Shown here: piece after piece, positions 43,758 through 55,823 of the stretch
Position numbering within the stretch: the stretch's first letter is position 1
How the letters are laid out: every line of letters starts with the position of its first letter
Assembly (NCBI RefSeq): GCF_000787575.1
Contig: NW_012236529.1
Span: 868,001 to 932,000, forward strand
Direction of reading: 5' to 3'
Source of the DNA: Acytostelium subglobosum LB1
Taxonomy: Eukaryota; Evosea; Eumycetozoa; Acytosteliales; Acytosteliaceae
Length of the DNA stretch: 64,000 bases
Translations under genes and position numbers: made by a program
The notes under the pieces: model-generated
What the model was told of the DNA's origin: nothing
What the model saw: the letters and a program-made list of their open reading frames with translations, nothing else
Database searches by the model: none

Positions 43758-44213
43758 ATGTCAGACGACGGAATTAAGCAATTGTTGGATGCTGAGAGGA
43801 TGGCTCAGGAGACCATCGCCAAGGCCAGACAGGACAGAAATCAAAAGTTGAAGCAGGCTCAACAGGAGGCCGAGAAGGACATCAAGCTGTTCAAGGAGTC
43901 AAAGGAGAAGGAGTTCAGAGATTACGAGTCAAAGGTTGGTCATCATCATCATCATTCAATTACGACACATTATATTGTTCGAGGACAACCGCAACAACAT
44001 TAGGATCAGGACGAATGATGAAACTAACACTCAATGATCATCCATAATGTCATCATCAAATTATAGTTCCTTGGTCAATCATCTGCTACCTCTGCAGATC
44101 TCGCTGAGGGAGTCAACAGAGACATCGATATCATCCGCACAAAGACCGCCCAACACAAGGCTGAGGTAGTCGAGATGCTGTTGAAGTACACCACCGAAGT
44201 GCACCTCGACTAA
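43758..44213 (+). CDS. vatG: V-type proton ATPase subunit G
   Basis: Peripheral-stalk subunit of the vacuolar proton pump. Two exons (43758-43934 and 44067-44213), 107 residues. The first exon is the conserved N-terminal helix: GIKQLLDAERMAQETIAKAR followed by repeated Lys/Gln/Ala heptads, DRNQKLKQAQQEAEKDI. The second holds FLGQSSATSADLAEGVNRDI. The donor is GTTGGT, weaker than the GTAAGT/GTATGT used nearly everywhere else in the window, but the frame and family demand it. Confidence 0.94.
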
Positions 44214-44340
44214 GTAAAGAGTGCGCTCATCACTATATGCACTCAATCACTTGGCACTATCAACCCTTACATAAATAAACCACCCTTATAACCTATTATT
44301 CTAATCAATGTATTAGTAGTACTATGTATATGTCGCAAGT

Positions 44341-44917
44341 TTATTTGTAGACAACTCTGTCGTGAGCAATGTAGTTCTCCTTGGACTGGATGTAATGGAT
44401 GCCAATGATCTCTGCTTCACACTCGGCACAGGTCAGATACTTGTACTCGGACTTGACGTCTCTGGAGAAGGCGATGTTCTCAAACTGGAACATATCCGGC
44501 AGGAACCACATATACTTCAGTAGTTGTGCGCTATCACTTCCCTTTGCATTGAGGAGTGCGATCTACATCATATCATTGTGTTGTTAGAGCGCTTGTCTAC
44601 ATACATCACAATCACATCATTACACTTACATCTTTCTCTACCAGTGTAGCATTGTTTGGGATGATAACGGTGCAGTCACATAGTCTGCAGTGAATAGTCT
44701 TGGCCAGCTTCTTTGTGGTGTCATCAGCGATGCCTGCAGCAGGTGCAGCCTCATCCTTTCTGACAATGTTGAAGTTTGAAGCATCGGCAAAGGCATTGTC
44801 AACGTTTGGATTCTTGTGAATGTCCTCAATTGGGATACCCTCTACCTCATTTGTCTGATCAATGTTTGTAGTATTCTCTTGTTGCTCACTCAGCTTCTGA
44901 TCTTGTTGCTCATCCAT
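44341..44917 (-). CDS. rabif: MSS4/RABIF-like Rab chaperone
   Basis: Zinc-binding protein that holds nucleotide-free exocytic Rabs. Two exons (44917-44630 and 44562-44341), 169 residues. The MSS4 core is clear: IHCRLCDCTVIIP with the first Cys pair, MFQFENIAFSRDV, then YLTCAECEAEIIGIHYI with the second Cys pair. About 70 acidic/polar residues precede the core, longer than in animal MSS4. It stands with the RabGGT beta gene as a second Rab-cycle gene in the window. Confidence 0.9.
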
Positions 44918-46027
44918 TGAATGTTGTTGTTTAGGTTATGATTAGAGATATATTTAATGGTTCTCTCTTTGTGAATGAATAAATATATGTATTGTAAATA
45001 TGTTTGTTTGTTTGGTATCACTCAATTTAAGCCAGCTGGCAACGCATTTGATTCATTTCTTCTTTGTTTGAGATAATAGAATCTAATTCAAACAAATAAG
45101 TTGAATTCATTGAAGTCATATTGATATATTGGTATCATATATGTAGTGTATGACTACTACTGTATACTATCCATTCATTCAATGATTATTTGTTTCAACA
45201 AATAATATTCGTTGAATCAAAGGTGATTTTGAAATAAGGTCCAAAGGGTAATATCTATCTTCCACTTGGCAATTGGTCCTTGGAATGATATTATATGTTC
45301 CAAGAGTTAATGCAGGATCATATACAACTTACAAATTGTGAACATCAATGGTGTAAAGTTGAATAACATTCCTGTCGCCGGTCATGCTTGGAATAGTTAA
45401 CAAATAATTATCTCTTTGTCACTCATCATACACACACAAACACCACACAATGATTGATTGTGTTGCATCAATGAATGATGAGGTAGTGTTTGAACAATGA
45501 AAGGTGTTGATGATGATGGTAGTGGTAGTGGTGTACTAAGCAGTATCTATTAGATACTTACTGACTTTGTCAATCATACACATATATGGTCTGACTGAGG
45601 GTGTGAATGAGTGAATTATTATTATTATTAAGGTTGCTTTGACTATTTGAAGAAATAAGGCAGTGTCATTGAACACCCTTTATGTCATTAGTACCTATTG
45701 TTAAATATCCGTGTACATACACATAATATTATCCATAGCTCATTGTCAATCTAGTGGAGTGGAGTGGACGTCGTGTGATTAATTGATTGAGTGATTTGGT
45801 GATCAACCAATTGACAACTCAATCAGACCGTGTGTCTGCTCAACTCGTTTTCCTTTTCAGGACACATCAAACCATCCCAATCCAGGACAACAAGTATAAA
45901 TTAACTCAATTAATCACAATCCATTCCATCATCATCATCAACTACAACAACATCAACTTTAACTCAAACATTTATAATATTAATATTACAACAATCTTAT
46001 AAATAATAAGAATAATACAAATATAAA
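44918..46027. promoter_or_regulatory. Divergent promoter region, no gene seen
   Basis: About 1.1 kb between the starts of MSS4 (minus) and the epimerase (plus), the longest gene-free stretch here. It is AT-rich with TTTG repeats at about 45003-45015, an ATT run at about 45619-45631 and AAC/ATC repeats before the epimerase start. Confidence 0.5.
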
Positions 46028-47146
46028 ATGACAAATGATAATAACAAGAATATATTGGTCACTGGAGGTGCTGGGTACATTGGTAGTCACACAGTCGTTG
46101 AAATGATTCAAGCCGGTTATACACCAATTGTCATTGACAATCTGTCAAACTCATCAGTTGAGTCATTGAGACGCGTCCAACTAATCACTGGTCACGAAGT
46201 CGAATTCCATGAGATTGACCTGATGGATGAGCAAGCCCTGACGAACCTGTTCCAAACCAGAACCATCAACATGGTTGTCCACTTTGCCGGCCTGAAATCA
46301 GTCAGTGAGTCAGTGTCCAAGCCACTAAAGTACTATGACAACAACATTACTGGTACACTCATCTTGCTCAAGGTGATGGAGAGGTTCAACGTCAAGAACA
46401 TCGTATTCTCATCAAGTGCCAATGTCTATGGAGCTGCCCAGAAGGTTCCAATCACAGAGGATCTCCCACATGGAGCCACCAACCCGTATGGAAAGACCAA
46501 GATGTTCATTGAGGCCATCCTCCAAGACACATGTGCCAGTGATCCAGAGTGGAACTGTATTCTGTTGAGATACTTCAATCCAGTTGGCGCTCATCCTTCT
46601 GGTTTGATTGGAGAGGACCCAAGAGATATCCCCAACAATCTGGTTCCATACATCACTCAGACCGCCATTGGTCGCAGAAAGGTCTTGTCTGTGTTTGGAG
46701 GCGACTATGAAACTGAGGATGGAACTGGAGTCCGCGATTACATCCATGTTGTTGATCTTGCCAAAGGACACATTGCTGCTCTAGGGTATGTGCACAAAAT
46801 CCATTCAATCAAACAAACGTCGACATATTACTAATTGTACTCACTCAACTCTAGACATCTTTACACCAAGCCAGGATGTGATGCTTTCAACCTTGGAACT
46901 GGTCGTGGTTACTCTGTTCTTGAGATGGTGGAGGCAATCAGGAGGGCATCGGGCCGCGAGGTTCCATACCAGATCGTCGACAGACGTCCAGGTGACGTTG
47001 GTGTCTCCTACGCTGATCCAAGCAAGGCCCTAGAGGTGTTGGGTTGGAAGGCCAACTACAACCAGCTTGACATGTGTGAGCATGCCTGGAAGTGGCAGTC
47101 ACAGAATCCAAACGGCTACGACATTACAGCCGTCGAGAGAGCATAA
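46028..47146 (+). CDS. galE: UDP-glucose 4-epimerase
   Basis: Interconverts UDP-glucose and UDP-galactose for galactose use and glycan synthesis. Two exons (46028-46785 and 46855-47146), 349 residues, the usual length. The NAD-binding start is [19 protein letters not shown]; the catalytic set is seen as [10 protein letters not shown] and [11 protein letters not shown] (Tyr-x3-Lys); [18 protein letters not shown] and [20 protein letters not shown] are further family blocks. The intron splits a Gly codon in ALGHLYTKPG. Confidence 0.96.
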
Positions 47147-47333
47147 ACTTACATGATTGGGAGAGGGTAGTAGTAGGAAACAAGTAATATTAAATGAATA
47201 AAGGGCACCTGTACCCTTGTACGGGACAGGGTCCGGTTAGAGATAAGCATCATCATCACTGTGATTGGTACTCTGCTCGCGCTTGTACCAACACGACTAC
47301 TACTTCTACTATATATTATTATATCTTGCTTAG

Positions 47334-48680
47334 TCAGGGGACACTGGATATACGATCGATTGATGTGAGCAGGCCAGAGATATTCTGAAGTGTCTCAACA
47401 CCGCGCATCAGTCCCTTGAGTTGTACGTCGGCATCGGCTGCAGCCTGGTGCAACATGGCTGACACCATACGACCCTTCTCCTTGGCGTCCTGCAGGCGAT
47501 GGCGGAGTTCTTGCGAGTCGACACTGTGTCCACTGGCCTTGAGCATTGCATTCTCGTGTTTGAGCTGCTCGACCAATGCCTCAGCCTTTTGCGCTCGCTT
47601 CTTGGTCTCGAGCAGGTTTGCTTCGACACCTGCGATCATCTCCTCCATCATGGCCGTCTCCTTAGCCTCCTTGATCTTGAAGTCCTCGATTGCGCGCTCA
47701 GTCGCTGCCAGCTTTAGCTCGCAGGCCTCCTTCTCGGTGGCCAGCTTGTTCGATTTGACCTTGAGCTGCTTGACGTATGTCTTGTATTGGTTGTTCTCCT
47801 GCTGTAGCTTCTCCATTTGTTGTCGCAGATTGTCCATCTCTTCGTTCATCTTTACATTGTTGTTGGCCGCGGCTGTCGTGCCGATTGTTGCATCGATTGA
47901 CTTTGTCAACTGTGCCTGATTGTGAATCTGTGGCACCAATGTGGCTGGAAGTGTTGTGCTCGCGTTGCTGTTTGGTGTAATTAGATTGAGGCTGTTTGGC
48001 AGGTTCAGAGGAGATGTTGTTGGCGGACTGTTAACATTGGCGACGGCTGGGGAGATGGGAGTGAGTCGGTCATCATCAATGAGTGTCTCTTCCAGCTTGA
48101 CATTGTCCTCAAACAGTTGATTCAATCGTTTTGATGAGGACTGAGTACTTGTTGATGGAGACGACACCTTTGGTAGAGTCTGTGTTTGAGGTTGTTGTTG
48201 TTGAATCGGTTGTTGTTGTATTGGTTGAGACTGTTGCTTGGTCGCGCTACTCTTTGGTGTTTGTGTTGGGAGAGGTGTTGTTGTTGTTGGGATTGATGGT
48301 GCTACTGAAGGTGCAGTGACTGTAGTTGGTGGCTTGGATATCTTGGTAGTAGTGCCACGTGGACGTAATGATGAATGATCGTCATCATCATCGTCGTCCT
48401 CCTCTTCATCATCATCGTCATCCTCCTCATCATCATCATCATCATCATCAAACAGGTTTGGATTGAAATTAGCTCCATGTTTCTTCTTTGTTGCTCCACT
48501 ACCTCCACCTCCGCCACCTCCTCCACTACTACTATTTGGTATAGTATTGAATACTGGTAGTTGTGCAGATGGAGAAGTTACAATATGAGGAGTAGATGGT
48601 GTTACAGGTGCTGCTTGTTGTTGATCTGGTGAAGACGATTCCACATAAGTAAAGAAAGAGAATGGGTTCTTCTTTGACAT
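47334..48680 (-). CDS. Coiled-coil protein resembling ENTR1/SDCCAG3
   Basis: Single exon, 448 residues. The extreme N-terminus KNPFSFFTYVE resembles the NPFSF motif at the start of ENTR1 (endosome-associated trafficking regulator 1). Then follow a poly-Gly run, a long Asp/Glu tract (about residues 75-100), Thr/Pro/Gln-rich disorder, and a long coiled coil from about residue 275 ending in MVSAMLHQAAADADVQLKGL and LLTSIDRIS. The C-terminal part is the best conserved by my reading. ENTR1 works with retromer on endosomes, which would fit the sorting nexin nearby, but the match rests on short motifs. It could also be a generic coiled-coil protein. Confidence 0.6.
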   Translation of the reverse strand: MSKKNPFSFFTYVESSSPDQQQAAPVTPSTPHIVTSPSAQLPVFNTIPNSSSGGGGGGGGSGATKKKHGANFNPNLFDDDDDDDEEDDDDDEEEDDDDDDDHSSLRPRGTTTKISKPPTTVTAPSVAPSIPTTTTPLPTQTPKSSATKQQSQPIQQQPIQQQQPQTQTLPKVSSPSTSTQSSSKRLNQLFEDNVKLEETLIDDDRLTPISPAVANVNSPPTTSPLNLPNSLNLITPNSNASTTLPATLVPQIHNQAQLTKSIDATIGTTAAANNNVKMNEEMDNLRQQMEKLQQENNQYKTYVKQLKVKSNKLATEKEACELKLAATERAIEDFKIKEAKETAMMEEMIAGVEANLLETKKRAQKAEALVEQLKHENAMLKASGHSVDSQELRHRLQDAKEKGRMVSAMLHQAAADADVQLKGLMRGVETLQNISGLLTSIDRISSVP

Positions 48681-49312
48681 TATTATTATTATTATTATTA
48701 TTAGTACAATATATGAGGTAGTGATAGTTATAGAGATAATAGATATTTATATATATATAATTACAAAGACAAGTTTGATTGAATGACTGAATGAATGAAT
48801 GGACTCGTAGATTTGTCAAAGAGTGCGAGATACAATGTGATTCAAATAACACTAGTATTGAGGTTTGGGTTGTTTTTCAAACTGAATCGTCCCCACACAA
48901 CAATAACAACATCAACTTCCTTCAAAGTTCAATCTCCAAGCATTCATTCATTTGACAGTCACTCACTCATTCTCAACAACACAGACCATACCCTATGAAC
49001 GCAAAGACATAATAATCAATCATTGTCTTGTTATTACTTGTACTATAATACACATACATCATACATACTACTTAAATATATCATTTATAAACACCTTGTT
49101 TGATGATCAACTGATTAAACTCGTGTTGACATCAATACATACATCCACTCACATCATCATCATCATCCAACAACTTCACTTGTACATATACAAACCAACT
49201 ATATACGACACATACATATATATATATATACATTAGATAGTGAATATAGCGAAGATAACATACAGACGAGACAAGCACACAGACAGACATACAGACAGGG
49301 AGTTGGTGTAAT
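48681..49312. promoter_or_regulatory. Divergent promoter region, no gene seen
   Basis: About 630 bases between the coiled-coil gene and the RhoGAP gene. It holds an ATT run immediately before the minus-strand start (48680-48703), a TA run near 49217-49230, and ACAGACAGAC repeats close to the plus-strand start. Confidence 0.5.
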
Positions 49313-52132
49313 ATGAAGAGTAGCAAAAAGATATATAGTTTCTGGAATAATATAGGTGGAGCACCGGCTGGCAACGGAGTGTCTCCAAACGGTGGCGCAT
49401 CACCGGCGACAGCCTCGCCACCAAACTCAAAACATATGATACAGAGCGAGGGTCCGATGTTTGGCGTGCCGCTCAATGAGCTGTTCAAACGCAACTCCAC
49501 GTACAATGATGTGCCGTGTCTGGTCAACCACGTCACGGCAAACATCAGAGCCAATGGCGGATTGGCACTGGAGGGCATCTTCCGTGTGCCCGGCTCCAAC
49601 CCCGATATCATACAACTCAAAAAGATGTACAACGAAGGAAAGATCACATCGCGCAACGAGCTCAGCGATCTCTTCTCCGATCTCCACACACAGGCTTCAC
49701 TATTGAAGCTATTCATTCGTGAGCTGCCCGACTCATTGCTGACCTTCTCACTCTATGAATCGTTTGTTCAATCACACAGTATGTAGTCGCGCAAGATGCA
49801 TGATGTTGAACGTTACATCACTAACTCACTCATGACACATAATCCAGAAAGCAAAGATAGACTGGGCAGAGTAAGCTCGATCAGGGTATTGCTGAATCAA
49901 CTGCCATTGGCACATTACTCTTTGTTGAAGCATTTGACATGCCTGCTGCGAGACATTGCCAATCAATCGATGATAAACAAGATGACGGCATCAAACCTGG
50001 CCATTGTGTTTGGTCCAACCGTCATGCGTCCACAACACGAAGACACTGTCAAGATGATCGAAGATGCCAAGCACGTCAATGGAGTGTTCTTCCTCATACT
50101 CGAGGAGTTTGACTACTTGTTCCATGTAAGTATGCCTGCTGGGTCGCAGGGATGGAACCGGCCAACTACTAACCTCAATCAATCAATCTAGAATGCCGAG
50201 TTCCCTTCATTCATTATGAGCGCGACTTTAAATACACAGATATCACCAAGCTTGGTGGCCAAGCTTGCGGGCAAGGAGTCATCGCCCCACTCCAAGAGGA
50301 ATGCGATGAAGTTCACAAGTGGCAGCGCTCCATTCAGTCTGGAGACTGAGTCCAATCAGATGGTTACAAATGGCGGTCAGCATCAGCATCAACATGTACT
50401 CTCCCCTCCAACTGCCACCGGTGGGGCACCCTACGATGATTTCTTGTCAGCGATGGCCCTCCGCTCTCCACCAACTTTGCCATCCCATTCATCACAACCT
50501 GGTGTCGTTGGTGGCCAGGACACACTATCGTCTCCACCACTTATGCCAACACTACTACCGACAACACCAACTCAAACAACACATAGTGCTAGTATCTCAC
50601 CGCCTCGCTCACCAAGATACACCAGGTTCCGACAACAGTTGGGCATCAACAACATTGGAGTCAATGGTGGCAACAACAATGGCAATGGCGGAGGCGACAA
50701 CAGTTCCCACAGTTCGCACAGCTCGCACTCACACAGCAGCGGCGGCGGAGGCAGTGGCTCGCGATTCTCCATTCTTGTACCACAACTGAACAACAACATG
50801 GCCTCTTCGCCAAGATCAAGCAGCTACATATCACCCAGCCTGCTACCACTGCCGCCTTCTTCGCCCAGGAACTCAATCAGTCTGGACGACAATGCAGAGC
50901 TGATGCGATTGCTCATCAACAAGACATGCTCGGTGCTGTTTGACCGCGAGATGCCAATCACAGACTCGTTCGAGATTGCCAGAGGCGAGGAGTTCTTTTT
51001 GGCCACGCCACAAGGCAGCTCCTCCTCTTCAAACCCTCCGGCATCGCCACGCAACACAGCGCCATCATCGCCACGCTATCATGCCAGAGGAGGAGGCAAC
51101 GACTCTTCATCGTCCTCACCACAGCTGCGTTCATTGCTAAAGTCACAGCTGTTGAACAACCTCACAACAACATTCATACTACAACAAGACTCACCTCTAG
51201 GTGGTGGCGACCAACAGCAACAACAACATCTCCTGCCTACACCAATAATGAAGCAGCCACAACAACAACAACAACCAACATCACCAAGCGCAAAGACAAC
51301 AACAACATCAACATCACAATCAATGTTATCACCAAGGAGTGGATCAAGTTCAGGAAACACATCACCGATGAGCTCATCAAAGAAGGTGGTGCTGATGAAT
51401 CAGATTGAACAAGGTCCCCTGGAGCTGGCCTGGTCACACTTGTTACAGATACGCAGGGATGCCGGACGTCCATCCGACCTGCAGTTGATGAGCGCTCTGG
51501 AGCTCTGCGATGAGAAGTCGTCGATCAAGAAGGAGTTGCGAGAGTTTGATCTAGGCTTCAAGCGACAGAATGGTCATCTGCCCAAGAAGAATGACAAGGA
51601 GATAATGCGACCACTGTATCAACGATATCGCGAGGTGAAGGCTATGATCGATCAGTTGCCAACATCACCAAAGTCAGCGCATCATCATCTATCAAAGTCC
51701 ACCAGCAACAATGATCCAAACAACAGCACATCACCATCTCCTTCACCAACAACAACTACAACAACGAACAACAATAGCAACAACAATAAGATTGATCAAT
51801 CATCACCAATGTCATTATCAACCAGTGGCAACAATAGTGCAGCGGCGGCGGCAGCAGCGGCAGCCAACGAGAGGGAGATAGAGGAGTCACTGCGGCAATT
51901 ATCACCCAATGTACTACAAGAGCGACAGTCCAGACTGAAACATGAGAAGCGCACACTTCAGATGGACCTCCACCGATATCAGACAGACTTTACCAAGAAG
52001 CATGGTCGACGTGTACAATTCCTGGACGATCGACTTCCTGTCCAAAAGGAATACGAGCGCTACAAGCATCTAAAGATCGAACTAACCATCATTGATAAGT
52101 TATTGCTCACTAATAATATTATGAGTGAGTGA
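49313..52132 (+). CDS. RhoGAP with FAM13-like C-terminal region
   Basis: GTPase-activating protein for Rho/Rac. Exons 49313-49778, 49848-50125 and 50192-52132 give 894 residues. The RhoGAP domain has the arginine finger in [11 protein letters not shown], then [34 protein letters not shown] and [17 protein letters not shown]. The first intron (49779-49847, 69 bases, GTATGT, ACTAAC branch, CCAG) contains the only in-frame stop; without splicing the domain would be cut. A long Ser/Pro/Gln/Asn-rich middle is followed by two blocks ([20 protein letters not shown], and [20 protein letters not shown]) like the C-terminal FAM13 homology region, each ending in a basic Tyr-rich helix. GTPase preference is unknown. 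Confidence 0.88.
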
Positions 52133-52563
52133 GTGATAACTTCATCATGGTATGTATGGTCAATCAAATCAAACCATTCATCCAAACAACATGTCAATAA
52201 TAATAACAACATCAATAATATTAATAACTACTAATTAGTTATGTTATAACATTACAATTACAATTTATGAGTTGAAGGGGCCCAACACCAAATGCCGAGG
52301 ACTTGTCTTCAATCCAAGAGAGTGTGGGGTGAAGTTGTCTTGGAACCTTCAGATATGCATGTTATCGTGAGGTGTGGGTGTACTTTATGCCAATTCAATT
52401 CATTGGGTGTGTGACACAAGCAAAGAGATACTTTGCAACACACCATTCATTCATTCAACCTACACAAGCAACACACACACATAATCAATCAATCAATCAT
52501 ACATAGAACTAAGATATATATATATAATAATTGTACTTATAATAACAACAAAAGAATACAATA
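52133..52563. other. Intergenic stretch, no gene seen
   Basis: About 430 bases with AT-rich 3' flank, a GGGGCCC patch near 52277, and CAAT/CACA repeats before the sorting nexin start. Confidence 0.45.
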
Positions 52564-54337
52564 ATGTCAAACTACAACAGTAACTTATTGTTCAACACTC
52601 AGATCACCTATGAAGACAACAATTCAACATTTGTAGGTATCGAGCGAAGCATATAGATATTCAAACATATACTCATACTCCAAATGAATGAATGAATGAA
52701 TGAATGAATGAATAGGTCGCAGAACCAATCGATGAACCATACACTGAACAGACACCAGTGGTCATTCAACAGAAGATATCATCTGGAGTGTCTGATTACC
52801 CAGAGGTGCAGACTCAGTACGCATCACATAGTATGCCAGTGTCTCAGACATCGATTGGCCAACCGACACCACATAATTCAATGTCATTCGATAGTCTGAA
52901 GGGCATTCCAGGCGGCCTGACCGACTTTAAGGACAAGAGAACGTCGGTCGTGCTCAGCAGCACAAGGAATCAGTCCAAGGACATCACCGTGAGAGAGCCT
53001 GAGAAGGTTGGTGATGGTGTCGGATCATACGTCACCTACAAGGTGTACACAATCGATATCTTGGCCGATCGACCAGACTACAAGAAGGAGAACACTGTCG
53101 TGCGTAGATACTCTGACTTTGAATGGCTCAGAAACTCACTCAAGGAGACCAGAAGAGGCATTGCCATCCCAACTCTTCCAGAGAAGGCTGTTCTAAGTAT
53201 GTTGTCTTGGATGTTGTATCATTATCATTCACCTGATCACTCACTCACTCACTCGCTCACACTCACCTGATCAATCAATCATTCAAACAAATAGACAAGT
53301 TCAACAAGGAGTTCCTTGAGATTAGAAGAAGAGAGTTGGAGAAGTTCTTGAACAGGATTGCAGAGAATGATGCTTTGATGCACTCTAATGAGCTTACTAT
53401 ATTCTTGGAAGGCTCTGATGAGAAGTTGGCCGCAGCCAGGAACACAAGACCAGTGGTCGAGTCAGCTGATGGCACGCCAGTGCAACAGGAGACCAAGACA
53501 TTCGGAAAGATCTCCTCATTCTTTGGAAGTGCCGCATCGGCCGTCAGCAACATGACCAGCGTGCACTCGGTCAAGGAGGTCGACCCATGGTTCGATGACA
53601 AGAAGATCTACATTGTCCAGTTGGACAACAACCTGCGCCGCCTCACTGACAATGTCTCCAACGTCATCAGGAAGCGTCGCGAGCTCGCTCAGGCTATGGG
53701 TGACTTTAGCTCGGCCGGTCTGACCTTCTCCTCGGGCGAGATCTCTCAATCACAGGACGTTGCCAACAGCTTCCAGCGCATCACACAGGTCGAGTCCACA
53801 GTCAAGTCCAGCATGGATGAGCTGAGCAATTCAGAGGCCAACTTCTTTGAGGATGGCATGATCGATTATATTAGAGTGCTCAACTCGATCAAGGAGCTGT
53901 TGAATGAGCGTCTGGACGCGTTGCTCAACTTCCAGAACTGGGAGCGCAAGGTGGAGAGCGCCCGCGAGAAATTCGAGAAGCTCAAGGCGGTCAATGCCTT
54001 CAAGAAGGACTCAGCACAGAAGGAGTACGAGGACTATCAGAAGAAGCTGGCCGATGCCAAGCAGGAGTTTGAGCGTGTAAGCGCCACCACCAAGGTGGAG
54101 CTTCAGCGCTTCGATAACAAGCGCAACTACGAACTCAAGAGAATCGTGAACTTTGTAATTCGTCTCAACTTGGAGCACTACCTCAAGGCGGCCGACTGCT
54201 GGAGAGAGTACTACTCGGAGCAAAATCAAGACATAGCATTCGACACCAACAAGGCATCCTGGGGTATCACTCCAGGCAACCTGGCTGCATCCTCTGCCGC
54301 CTCTGCTGCTGACAAAAACACAAACCCCAAGCAATAG
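52564..54337 (+). CDS. Retromer-type sorting nexin (SNX1/SNX2/Vps5-like): PX and BAR domains
   Basis: Three exons (52564-52632, 52716-53196, 53295-54337), 530 residues. The PX domain contains YKVYTIDILADRPDYKKENT, VVRRYSDFEWLRNSLKE (the phosphoinositide-binding RRYSDF motif) and IPTLPEKAVL, continuing across the second intron into LEKFLNRIAENDALMHSNEL. A linker is followed by a BAR coiled coil from about residue 290 (LDNNLRRLTDNVSNVIRKRR to HYLKAADCWREYY). The order is that of SNX1/2/Vps5, which bend endosomal membrane for recycling to the Golgi. Intron 1 ends in a seven-unit GAAT repeat. Confidence 0.92.
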
Positions 54338-54660
54338 TCATCATCATATACGTTGATTGATTTCACCATCCATGTCGTTATATATTATTATTATTAATTA
54401 AATCGATCCAAACTCAAATTTAATCTTGTTTATCCACAATTTACGTTATCTTTCCAGACTTTTAATCGATTATTTTAAAGAAAATGATTTGACATGATCC
54501 ATACAAAAGAGTACAGGCACCATTACAATAACAATATTAAATTTAGATCAATCAATCATTTAATCATAACTCTCCTCTCCCTAAATACTTTTGGAATAAT
54601 TTTATTATTATTATTTTTGTAAGAATAATAAACCTTCTTTTAAAATCATTCCAAAATATT
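54338..54660. other. Intergenic stretch between convergent genes, no gene seen
   Basis: About 320 very AT-rich bases forming both 3' flanks, with TTA runs at about 54380-54395 and 54601-54617. Confidence 0.5.
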
Positions 54661-55026
54661 TTATTGAAAATAGTTTCTTTCATAAAAATCGATTAATTTA
54701 AGTAAATGATCATTTTGGAGATATAGTTGATGTAGTTCTCTTGTCAAACTGAGGATTTCTCTATGGTATAATTCCAATTTCGTATTAAATATAACGTAAG
54801 CTTCAGGACCGAGCTCTTTTTCAGAGCTCATCTTATTATTTAGTCGGACCATTTCTTCTTGAATTTTATTGATGGCACCTTCATACTTGAGAATCTCTAT
54901 CTTAATCTTAATGATTTCTATTAATTCACTTTCATCTATAACTTCGGATTGACTCTCTTCCATTTGGCAAGAAGTTAAAGAAACCAAAACTACAATTAGA
55001 ATTATCATCACAACTATTCTAGACAT
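54661..55026 (-). CDS. Small secreted coiled-coil protein, unknown
   Basis: 121 residues in one exon: a signal peptide (MSRIVVMIILIVVLVSLTSC) then an acidic, almost entirely helical region (EIIKIKIEILKYEGAINKIQ, and LSLTRELHQLYLQNDHLLKL) predicted as a coiled coil. Only the Cys near the signal cleavage site is present, so no disulfide core is possible. I do not recognise a family. The coding DNA is more AT-rich than its neighbours. A 16-base palindrome lies 85 bases upstream. Confidence 0.68.
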   Translation of the reverse strand: MSRIVVMIILIVVLVSLTSCQMEESQSEVIDESELIEIIKIKIEILKYEGAINKIQEEMVRLNNKMSSEKELGPEAYVIFNTKLELYHREILSLTRELHQLYLQNDHLLKLIDFYERNYFQ

Positions 55027-55823
55027 TATTATTTTGTTTAATAACTAGATTCTAACTGTAGGAGGATAAATTGAATGAATAAATGAAACATTAATGATGA
55101 GTATATATATCGGAAACCGGTTTCCGGAGGGAATTATATAATTGATTGTAAGATAATCACCAAAAAGCTTTTCTACAATTTTTGTTAAAATGTGTGGAAG
55201 AGAAGATGAATTGTGATAGTTCTCCATGGAGATTGACGTTTGGAAATAGATGGGTGTTGCCTAACTACATTAAGTACGAAAGTGATGTCATTCAGTATAG
55301 ACATATTCTACTCAAACTATCATTAAATCTATCAATCAATCAATCAACAACCAGACAATCTATCAATCAAAAACAGCTCTATTTATAAATAGAGTGACTA
55401 GTCTACGACGTGGCGATCGCTACTCAATCGTCATCATCATTATGTTTCCATTTCTTGCGTGTTTGAGATGGAGAAAATCAAAGAGTTGTGGTGATTCATT
55501 CGAGTGATTGTGAGTGTGTGGTGTGCTTGTGCCGTTGCACAAAGCCATCTGGTTATTGCCAAAGTCGGCAGAGCCTAGCGGGACAAACCTTGACACCCCT
55601 CTTTAGAAGGAAGCCATCAACCACATCATTCTTACACTATTCCCCTCTCTCTCTCTCTTTCATTATCCATAACTAACAAACTAATAACTTGTACAAAAAT
55701 AACAAACAATCCTTTGACTTGAAGGCCTCCACTCCACTTTGGACTACTACTTGACTTGACTTGACTTGACTCATTCATTCAATTCATCATTGCTATCTCT
55801 GACAATTGACATAATAACTTACA
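55027..55823. promoter_or_regulatory. Divergent promoter region with a 16-base palindrome
   Basis: About 0.8 kb. CGGAAACCGGTTTCCG at 55111-55126 is a perfect palindrome 85 bases before the start of the small secreted gene. Nearer the bZIP gene are ACGACGTGG (about 55404-55412), a half G-box, and five ACTTG units at about 55747-55771. No gene supported. Confidence 0.45.

Noticed and set aside
45787-46002. Plus-strand frame of 71 codons before the epimerase
   Set aside because: Mostly Asn/Ile from AT-rich leader sequence; ends just before the true start.
49779-49795. In-frame TAG in the RhoGAP gene, suggesting a pseudogene or two separate genes
   Set aside because: The stop lies in a 69-base stretch with GTATGT, an ACTAAC branch site and CCAG; removing it keeps the frame and gives a normal RhoGAP helix, so it is an intron.
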